Below, one piece after another: positions 1 to 5,227 of a stretch of 5,630 nt of DNA. The position numbers were made by a program, and so were the translations under genes. Below the pieces are notes generated by a model, which worked only from the letters and a program-made list of their open reading frames with translations, did no database searches and was not told the origin of the DNA. Each line of letters opens with the position of its first letter. Positions within the stretch are counted from its first letter, which is position 1. The stretch is from Nitrospiria bacterium (GTDB lineage: Bacteria > Nitrospirota > CAKKRA01 > 9FT-COMBO-42-15), in contig CAKKST010000139.1 of assembly GCA_919903585.1 (NCBI GenBank), positions 1 to 5,630 of the forward strand. Direction: 5' to 3'.

Positions 1-547
1 CCATATCCTTTATGCAGATTGTATCAGCGCCCATATCCTCAAGCCTCTTTGCCATATCAACAAAAAGGCCATTATTGTGCGCAGGGCTTAAGGTGTAGCA
101 GAATGATGCCTCCACCTTGCCGCCATATTTTATAGTTGCCTTGATGGCAGTCTCCATATTTCTGAAATCATTCAGGGCGTCAAATATCCGCATGATATTT
201 ATGCCGTTTGCTACTGCCCTCTCAACAAACTTCTCAACCACATCATCCGCATAATGGCGGTACCCAACTATATTCTGTCCGCGAAGAAGCATCTGAAATG
301 GCGTATTGGGCATCAGCTTTTTCAGCTCCCTTATCCTCTCCCATGGATCCTCGTGGAGGAACCTTAAAGCGCTATCAAAGGTAGCGCCGCCCCACATCTC
401 CACAGACCAGTACCCGGCCTTTTCAATCTTTTCAGCAATAGGAAGCATATCCTTAGTCTTCAGCCTTGTGGCAAGAAGGGATTGATGCGCATCCCTCAAG
501 GTTGTATCCATTATCATTATTTTTTTCTTTGTTGTTTTATCTTTCAT
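1..547 (-). CDS. pycB: Pyruvate carboxylase subunit B / oxaloacetate decarboxylase alpha-type carboxyltransferase (partial, N-terminal 182 residues)
   Basis: This is the carboxyltransferase subunit, which would move CO2 from carboxybiotin to pyruvate, giving oxaloacetate. The gene runs off the left edge, so only 182 residues of the TIM-barrel domain are seen; the post-barrel segment and any C-terminal biotinyl domain are missing. Visible signatures are DTTLRDAHQS at residues 14-23 (metal and substrate site), WGGATFD at 52-58, QMLLRGQN at 85-92, RIFDALND at 120-127 and CIKDM at 178-182, whose Lys180 matches the lysine that is carbamylated in this family. The start ATG at 547-545 is preceded by GGAAGG (558-563) about 10 bases upstream. 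It lies 118 bases downstream of the biotin carboxylase gene on the same strand, which favours split pyruvate carboxylase over the Na+-pumping decarboxylase. The N-terminal sequence alone does not separate PycB from OadA, so OadA remains possible. Confidence 0.92.
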   Translation of the reverse strand, partial: MKDKTTKKKIMIMDTTLRDAHQSLLATRLKTKDMLPIAEKIEKAGYWSVEMWGGATFDSALRFLHEDPWERIRELKKLMPNTPFQMLLRGQNIVGYRHYADDVVEKFVERAVANGINIMRIFDALNDFRNMETAIKATIKYGGKVEASFCYTLSPAHNNGLFVDMAKRLEDMGADTICIKDM

Positions 548-563
548 TTAAAAATTACCTTCC

Positions 564-599
564 ACCCTCCCCCTCACCCCCTCCCATCAAGGGAGGGGG
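564..599 (-). repeat. REP-like palindromic unit 1 (minus orientation)
   Basis: A perfect 9-base stem (577-585 with 591-599) closes a 5-base loop (586-590). On the minus strand it is followed by a G-rich tail. Read on that strand, the tail and the 3' stem arm give G-runs of 3, 5, 5 and 3 separated by A, TGA and A (585 down to 565), a G-quadruplex-compatible pattern that would be present in the operon mRNA. It ends two bases from the pycB Shine-Dalgarno. Stem, 5-base loop and tail have the same layout as unit 2, which points the other way. Confidence 0.75.
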
Positions 600-614
600 A
601 GTCTCTCTTTAATT

Positions 615-650
615 CCCTCTCCCCTTGCGGGAGAGGGTTAGGGAGAGGGG
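615..650 (+). repeat. REP-like palindromic unit 2 (plus orientation)
   Basis: CCCTCTCCC (615-623) and GGGAGAGGG (629-637) form a perfect 9-base stem around a 5-base loop, followed by the tail TTAGGGAGAGGGG. This hairpin plus TTAGGG-type tail resembles short intergenic repeats seen in many copies in diverse bacterial genomes; copy number in this genome cannot be seen here. It is an inverted partner of unit 1 with the hairpin heads facing each other across a 15-base spacer, as in a BIME. The plus strand carries GGG-N3-GGG-N3-GGG-N3-GGGG at 629-650, a canonical G-quadruplex motif. There is no U-run directly after the stem, so it does not look like an intrinsic terminator. Confidence 0.78.
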
Positions 651-665
651 TATTTTTACCTTTCT

Positions 666-2084
666 TTATAACCCCGAATGTGCCACAATGGCAGCAGATA
701 TTGCAAGGACCAAGTCCTTTGGATCATGCTCATCCTGATATACAAGCTCGTCTATCTTCTGGTCAATATAGTTTGTATTAAACTCTCCCCTTCTGAAATG
801 CTCATCAAGCATTATCCTTTTATAAAAGGGTATGGTTGTCTTCACGCCGCGTATGACATATTCATCAAGGCACCTGTACATCCTGTCCACTGCCTCTTCC
901 CATGTCCTCCCCCTTACAGTAAGCTTTGCGAGCATGGAATCATAATATCTCGGTATATTATATCCAACATAAACATTCCCGTCTATACGCACACCCACCC
1001 CGCCTGGCGAATAGTATGCAGTAACCCTGCCTGTTGTTGGAACAAAGCTGTTTCTTGGGTCCTCGGCATTTATCCTGCATTCTATAGCATAGCCTCTTAT
1101 TGATACCTCTTCCTGTTTTATATTCAGCCTTTCGCCTGCTGCGATCTTTATCATCTCACGGACAATGTCTATACCTGTTACTTCTTCTGTCACAGTATGC
1201 TCAACCTGTATCCTCGTATTCATCTCAAGAAAATAATAGTTTTTATTTTTATCAAGCAAAAATTCCACTGTCCCCACATTATTATAATTTGCTGCCTTGG
1301 AGACAGCAACTGCAACAGCGCCCATCTCTGCGCGCAGTTTTTCATCAAGCAGAAGCGACGGCGCTATCTCAACCAGCTTCTGATGCCTCCTCTGTATTGA
1401 GCAGTCCCTTTCACCGAGATGTATGACATTCCCATGGTTATCTGCAATAATCTGGAATTCAATGTGCCTCGGTGAGTCAATACACTTTTCAAGATACACA
1501 TCCTCATCGCCAAAGGCTGACATAGCCTCTTTCTTTGCAATATTAAAAAATCTTTTAACATCATCCCCGCTGCTGCACATCCTTAAGCCCCTGCCGCCTC
1601 CGCCTGCTGCGGCCTTGAGCATCACAGGAAAACCGAGCCTCTTTGCCTCGGCAACTGCCTCATCCTCTGAACTCAGCCTCTCTAATGTTCCCGGGACAAT
1701 GGGTATCCCTGCCTTCTTCATTATCTGCCTTGATACAATCTTGTTCCCGAGTTTATGCATGGCATCAGAAGACGGACCGATGAGTTTTATGTCATTCTCC
1801 TCGCAGGCCTTTGCAAACTCAGGATTCTCAGCAAGGAAGCCATAGCCCGGATGTATTGCATCCGCACCGCGCTGCCTTGCAAGGTCAACTATTCTATAAA
1901 TATTCAAATAACCAGCAACAGGACCGGGTCCAACCAGACAGGCCTCATCAGCCTTCTTAACATAGAGTGCGGTTGCATCCACATCAGAATGTATCGCCAC
2001 TGTCGGGATTTTCAGCTCCTTGCAGGCGCGGATAATCCTTAATGCAATCTCTCCCCTGTTTGCTATTAAGACCTTTTTAAACAT
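666..2084 (-). CDS. pycA: Biotin carboxylase subunit, pyruvate carboxylase subunit A type (often annotated accC)
   Basis: This 472-residue cytoplasmic enzyme carboxylates biotin using ATP and bicarbonate. Domains run in order: N-terminal pre-ATP-grasp fold (KVLIANRGEIA at 4-14, HPGYGFLAEN at 78-87), ATP-grasp domain with glycine loop GGGGRG at 161-166, and C-terminal biotin carboxylase domain (ECRINAEDP at 335-343). Residues matching the E. coli AccC active site are K115, K157, E199, H207, H234, K236, E274, E287, N289, R291, E295 and R337. The motif at 293-299 is QVEHTVT. Thr at this place is usual in pyruvate carboxylases, whereas acetyl- and propionyl-CoA carboxylases usually have Pro. About 25 residues extend beyond the roughly 449-residue AccC and end in AISAAIVAHSGL. 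Together with pycB next door this supports PycA. The ATG at 2084 is preferred to the GTG just before it because it overlaps the upstream stop (TGATG) and has AGAGGT at proper spacing. Confidence 0.93.
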   Translation of the reverse strand: MFKKVLIANRGEIALRIIRACKELKIPTVAIHSDVDATALYVKKADEACLVGPGPVAGYLNIYRIVDLARQRGADAIHPGYGFLAENPEFAKACEENDIKLIGPSSDAMHKLGNKIVSRQIMKKAGIPIVPGTLERLSSEDEAVAEAKRLGFPVMLKAAAGGGGRGLRMCSSGDDVKRFFNIAKKEAMSAFGDEDVYLEKCIDSPRHIEFQIIADNHGNVIHLGERDCSIQRRHQKLVEIAPSLLLDEKLRAEMGAVAVAVSKAANYNNVGTVEFLLDKNKNYYFLEMNTRIQVEHTVTEEVTGIDIVREMIKIAAGERLNIKQEEVSIRGYAIECRINAEDPRNSFVPTTGRVTAYYSPGGVGVRIDGNVYVGYNIPRYYDSMLAKLTVRGRTWEEAVDRMYRCLDEYVIRGVKTTIPFYKRIMLDEHFRRGEFNTNYIDQKIDELVYQDEHDPKDLVLAISAAIVAHSGL

Positions 2085-4048
2085 CACTTGACCTCTACAA
2101 ACTTACGCCTCTTGACTGTTATTATGAATAAATTCTTATCAACCTCACCATCCTGATTAAATGATGTGCGGCCTGTTACGCCTTCAAAGTCCTTTATTTT
2201 TAAAAGCGCCTCTCTTACGTCATTGCCGCTTATAGCGCCCTCTTTTAATACCTTTATTAAAATCTCTGCTGTATCATAGGCCTGTGCAGAGAGGAATGTC
2301 GGCTCCTGTTCATATTTAAAACGATATCTTTTCACAAAGTCTTTTACAATCGGCCTTGGGCTGTCTATAAAAAAGGCATCCACAAATATTGCCCCATCAA
2401 CATACCTCTCACCGAGTTGAATCAGGTCATTTGAATTCCACCCATTCGTACCTAAGAGTGTAATACCCTTTATATCATACAGGGCAAGCTGGGGGGTTAT
2501 CAGAATCACCTTGCTGTAATCTGCTGGTATAAATACTGCATCAAATCCCGGCTTATAAACAGTGATCTCCTTTCCCTCCTCCTTCTCGCTCTTTGTGGTT
2601 TCATAAGTCCCGTATTTTTTCAGATCCTCCTGTTTTATCCTCTTCATCTGCTCGCCAAAATCAACTGCCTCCTGATTATAGGCCTCTGAATGAATTATCT
2701 CACCATTTAATTTTTCAACCTCTTTTATAAAAAGATTCTTCAAATCTGTGCCGTAGGCATCATCAGGATGGATAATCACAAACCTCTTAAGATTCAATTT
2801 ATTCACAGCATACCCGGCAATCGCCCTTGCCTGCAATTCATTTGTCAGGGCATTTCTGAAGAGATACTTGCTTAAACCCGGAAGGCCTGCTGCATAGGCA
2901 GAGGGTGTGATTACTGGCATCTCCATGCTGTCAAGTTTTGGCGCAATGGCCTCTACCTCTTTGTTGGATACCGGGCCGATAATTGCTGTTACCCTGTCAA
3001 CACTCACCAGCTCCTCCAGCGCCTTCAGCACCTTCTCAGGCTCAGAGGCAGTGTCCTTCACTACTAAAACAACAGGCTCTGCGCCTTTCTTTGCATTATA
3101 TTCATCAACAGAGAGCTTGATTCCGTTTAATACATCCTTTCCAAAGTCCGCCAGCCTGCCTGTTAATGGGACAAGGACGCCAATCTTTTTGCCTATCTTT
3201 GGCATAGCCTTCATATCCTTTAAGAGCCTATCTGCCTCAGGCACAAATTCATGCTTGGTAAATGAGACAAGAAATTCCTTTAAGGATCTCTCTGCATTTG
3301 CATAATCGCTTACCTTGACATAGTGCTTAATCAGATTTATTAATGCCGCATCGCCGGGAAAGGATGCAGGATATAATCTTGCCAGATCCTTTAGGCCTAC
3401 ATTGTCTATATTCTCATCAATTATCCTTTTTACCCTCTGCCTGATATTATTTCTCTCTATCTCATCCTTTGTCTCATTTAAAGCGGCTGTTAATGATTTT
3501 ATTGCTGAAAGGTAATCTTTCTTTAATGCATATATATCAGCGAGGTATTTATTTATGGCAGATTTTCTCTCTGGAAGGTTTGGGAGTTTTGACTCTTCAG
3601 ACAGTAATAGCAATGCATCATCAAGCTTATTTAATTCAATATTGCATATCCCGAGCTTATACCTTGCCTCACTAAAGAAATCTGACCTCGGGAGCATCTC
3701 AACTATCTTTTTATAATAATTGGCTGCATTCTCATATTCCTTTTTGGAGAAATAGGCATCGCCTATCCTTAGGCTTGCAACATCAGCCAATTTGCTCTTT
3801 GGGTATCGTGATATAAACTTCTTAAAGGCAAATATGGCAAGGTCAGTCTCACCTCTCGTATAATAGGCTTCACCCAAATTAAAGGCAGACCTTGCACCCT
3901 CCTCCTCTTTCTGCAGCTCAATGCTGATATCCCTCTTTGGCGCCGGCGTGGCGCAGGAGGTATGAATAAAGGCAAAGGCTAAAACAATGGTAAATAAAAA
4001 GATATTTTTAAGAATAGGCCTCATAAATTTGCGTAAACCCCGCACCAT
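2084..4048 (-). CDS. TPR plus type I periplasmic-binding-fold exported protein, LpoA-like penicillin-binding protein activator / branched-chain amino acid-binding-like lipoprotein
   Basis: This 654-residue protein has an N-terminal export signal: basic residues up to about 14, a hydrophobic stretch at about 17-28, then HTSC with Cys32 as likely lipidation site. The lipobox is imperfect because His is at -3. Residues 50-190 hold TPR-like helical repeats (for example FNLGEAYYTRGETDLAIFAF, then IGDAYFSKKEYENAANYYKK), as in outer-membrane assembly proteins. Residues 286-654 are a type I periplasmic-binding fold: KIGVLVPLTGRLADFG, IIGPVSNKEVEAIAP, MPVITPSA, and AYDTAEILIKVLK near the end. This domain order and length match LpoA (E. 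coli LpoA is 678 residues), which activates PBP1A from the outer membrane. The same C-terminal fold binds amino acids in ABC transporters, but no permease or ATPase is nearby. The ATG at 4048 lies about 19 bases from a predicted transcription start. A second ATG at 4024 (residue 9) would give a more typical signal peptide and cannot be excluded. Family call is firm; the LpoA role is inferred. Confidence 0.85.
   Translation of the reverse strand: MVRGLRKFMRPILKNIFLFTIVLAFAFIHTSCATPAPKRDISIELQKEEEGARSAFNLGEAYYTRGETDLAIFAFKKFISRYPKSKLADVASLRIGDAYFSKKEYENAANYYKKIVEMLPRSDFFSEARYKLGICNIELNKLDDALLLLSEESKLPNLPERKSAINKYLADIYALKKDYLSAIKSLTAALNETKDEIERNNIRQRVKRIIDENIDNVGLKDLARLYPASFPGDAALINLIKHYVKVSDYANAERSLKEFLVSFTKHEFVPEADRLLKDMKAMPKIGKKIGVLVPLTGRLADFGKDVLNGIKLSVDEYNAKKGAEPVVLVVKDTASEPEKVLKALEELVSVDRVTAIIGPVSNKEVEAIAPKLDSMEMPVITPSAYAAGLPGLSKYLFRNALTNELQARAIAGYAVNKLNLKRFVIIHPDDAYGTDLKNLFIKEVEKLNGEIIHSEAYNQEAVDFGEQMKRIKQEDLKKYGTYETTKSEKEEGKEITVYKPGFDAVFIPADYSKVILITPQLALYDIKGITLLGTNGWNSNDLIQLGERYVDGAIFVDAFFIDSPRPIVKDFVKRYRFKYEQEPTFLSAQAYDTAEILIKVLKEGAISGNDVREALLKIKDFEGVTGRTSFNQDGEVDKNLFIITVKRRKFVEVK
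2091..2096 (-). promoter_or_regulatory. Ribosome binding site for pycA (decides the start)
   Basis: AGAGGT on the minus strand lies 6 bases before the ATG at 2084 but only 3 before the in-frame GTG at 2087. This supports the ATG. The site lies inside the last codons of the upstream lipoprotein gene, whose TGA stop shares one base with the ATG, so translation of pycA is probably coupled to that gene. Confidence 0.65.
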
Positions 4049-4073
4049 TTCGTCTCAAAAGTGATGCTGGATA

Positions 4074-4102
4074 AATATAGAATAGTCTAAGGTTTTTGTC
4101 AA
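4074..4102 (-). promoter_or_regulatory. Sigma70-type promoter for the lipoprotein-pycA-pycB operon
   Basis: On the minus strand a perfect TTGACA -35 (4102-4097) is followed after exactly 17 bases by TATATT (4079-4074). The predicted start is near 4067, giving a leader of about 19 bases before the ATG at 4048. Only a weak Shine-Dalgarno (GAGACGA) is visible in that leader. This near-consensus promoter implies fairly strong expression of the operon. Confidence 0.72.
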
Positions 4103-4121
4103 GGCTTGCTTTTTTAAGCCT
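4102..4121. repeat. Small palindrome between the divergent promoters
   Basis: AGGCTT (4102-4107) and AAGCCT (4116-4121) are inverted repeats separated by 8 bases. They overlap the plus-strand -35 and touch the minus-strand -35, so the site is placed where a regulator could control both directions. With only 6-base arms, chance occurrence is quite possible. Confidence 0.3.
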
Positions 4122-4135
4122 GCTGGCCTTATAAT
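4106..4135 (+). promoter_or_regulatory. Candidate sigma70-type promoter for xer-ferredoxin, possibly leaderless
   Basis: TTGCTT (4106-4111) and a consensus TATAAT (4130-4135) are separated by 18 bases. The base seven positions after the -10 is 4142, the A of the xer ATG. No Shine-Dalgarno precedes that ATG (the bases before it read TTGAGCA). Both points suggest that transcription starts at or next to the start codon. Confidence 0.55.
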
Positions 4136-4141
4136 TGAGCA

Positions 4142-5026
4142 ATGGAAAAAAGACTCTCACATTTTTTAAATTACATCTCTGTTGAAAAGGGCCTGTCAAA
4201 AAATACCATTGAATCCTATGAAAGGGACATAAAAAAATACATCTCTTATTTAAAAGAGCAGGATATTGATTTTGCAAACACAACAAGAAAGGAGATAATA
4301 TCCTATCTGTTATACCTTAACAAAGCGGGGCTATCCCCTGCCTCTGCTGCAAGGAATATTGTAGCCCTAAGGTCTTTTTATAAATTTTTGCTATCAGAAA
4401 AGGAATTTTCATCTGATCCGACAGAAAATATTGAATCGCCAAAGAAGTGGCAGAGGCTGCCAAAGACCCTTGGCTATGATGAGATAGAAAGGCTGATAAA
4501 CCACAACAAGGGAAGTGACCCTTCAGGAATAAGAGATGACGCAATGATAGAGCTATTATATGCCTCAGGCCTGCGCGTCTCTGAGCTTGTGTCTTTAAAG
4601 ATGAGCAATGTAAATCTTGAAGCGGGGTATCTAATAACAATTGGGAAAGGAAAGAAGGAAAGGATTGTCCCTATTGGCGAGGTTGCGCTGGGCAAGATAC
4701 AGAAATATCTTTTTTCCGGCAGGGCTGGCCTCTTAAAAGGAAGGGCATCGGATTACATATTTGTTACATGGTCGGCTAAGCCAATGACAAGACAGGGGTT
4801 CTGGAAACTGATAAAGAAATATGCAAAAGAGGCAGGCATCAAAAAACCCATTTCACCGCACACACTGCGCCACTCCTTTGCAACACATCTTCTTGAGCAT
4901 GGCGCAGATTTAAGGGCTGTGCAGATGATGCTCGGCCACTCAGACATATCAACCACACAGATATATACGTATGTAACGAGAGAGCGGCTAAAAAAGGTTC
5001 ACAGCGAATACCATCCGAGGAGGTAA
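4142..5026 (+). CDS. xerD: Tyrosine recombinase XerC/XerD
   Basis: This 294-residue site-specific recombinase belongs to the Xer family, which resolves chromosome dimers at dif sites near the terminus. The N-terminal SAM-like core-binding domain covers about residues 1-85 (FLNYISVEKGLSKNTIESY is typical). The catalytic domain follows from about 105. All six catalytic residues are present: R145 in ASGLRVSEL, K169 in GKGKKERIVP, H240 and R243 in PHTLRHSFATHLLEHGADLR, H266 in LGHSDISTTQIY and the nucleophile Y275. They match E. coli XerD R148, K172, H244, R247, H270 and Y279 at a near-constant offset. The C-terminus ERLKKVHSEYHPRR is more XerD-like than XerC-like, but the two are hard to tell apart from one sequence. 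Length is normal, no frameshift is seen, and no integron or phage genes are near, so it is a housekeeping recombinase rather than a mobile-element integrase. Confidence 0.93.
   Translation: MEKRLSHFLNYISVEKGLSKNTIESYERDIKKYISYLKEQDIDFANTTRKEIISYLLYLNKAGLSPASAARNIVALRSFYKFLLSEKEFSSDPTENIESPKKWQRLPKTLGYDEIERLINHNKGSDPSGIRDDAMIELLYASGLRVSELVSLKMSNVNLEAGYLITIGKGKKERIVPIGEVALGKIQKYLFSGRAGLLKGRASDYIFVTWSAKPMTRQGFWKLIKKYAKEAGIKKPISPHTLRHSFATHLLEHGADLRAVQMMLGHSDISTTQIYTYVTRERLKKVHSEYHPRR
5018..5024 (+). promoter_or_regulatory. Strong Shine-Dalgarno for the ferredoxin gene
   Basis: AGGAGGT lies 5 bases before the ATG at 5030. It is made from the final AGG AGG arginine codons and the first base of the TAA stop of the recombinase gene, so ribosomes finishing xer end directly on the ferredoxin start site. 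Confidence 0.85.
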
Positions 5027-5029
5027 AAG

Positions 5030-5227
5030 ATGTTGATACCAAAGGTAGACGAGGAACTATGTATTGGATGCGGCAACTGTGAAAACCTATGCCCGAATGT
5101 ATTTAAGGTTGAAGAAGACCAGAAGTCCCATATCATAGACCCAAAGGGCTGCAGCGAGTGCAACTGCCAGGAGGCAGCAGACTCCTGCCCTGTAGGGGCA
5201 ATTATACTTGAGGAGGGAGAGATTTAG
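5030..5227 (+). CDS. Small 4Fe-4S ferredoxin, probably single-cluster
   Basis: This 65-residue acidic protein is a soluble low-potential electron carrier. The cluster motif is C11-x2-C14-x2-C17 with a distal C53-Pro, the ligand set of single [4Fe-4S] ferredoxins of the Desulfovibrio/Thermotoga type. C21 (followed by Pro) and C46 correspond to the pair that can form a disulfide or bind a second cluster in relatives. Two more cysteines, C41 and C44 (GCSECNC), lie just before C46. They do not make the C-x2-C-x2-C spacing of a standard second cluster, so one cluster is more likely. The gene starts 3 bases after the recombinase stop and is probably co-transcribed with it, although no functional link between the two is known. 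Its partner enzyme cannot be named from this window. The stop overlaps the convergent RES gene by 4 bases. Confidence 0.93.
   Translation: MLIPKVDEELCIGCGNCENLCPNVFKVEEDQKSHIIDPKGCSECNCQEAADSCPVGAIILEEGEI

Noticed and set aside
577..660. Intrinsic terminator after pycA
   Set aside because: The hairpins are GC-rich but no U-run follows either stem directly on the minus strand, and the same-strand pycB gene follows.
482..781. Plus-strand open frame of 99 codons
   Set aside because: It runs through the 5' end of pycB, the repeat pair and the 3' end of pycA in antisense, and its low-complexity Pro/Gly-rich segment comes from the repeats.
678..2042. Several plus-strand open frames of 67-141 codons opposite pycA
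   Set aside because: They are antisense shadows of a well-conserved enzyme, with no recognisable domains and no good ribosome binding sites.
2085..2087. GTG as the start of pycA
   Set aside because: The ATG directly after it has better Shine-Dalgarno spacing and the typical TGATG overlap with the upstream stop; the difference is one residue.
4142..5026. Phage or integron integrase
   Set aside because: Length, N-terminal domain and C-terminal sequence fit housekeeping XerC/D, and there are no attachment-site repeats, tRNA gene or cassette genes nearby.
4474..5042. Minus-strand open frames opposite the recombinase gene
   Set aside because: They are antisense shadows without recognisable features.
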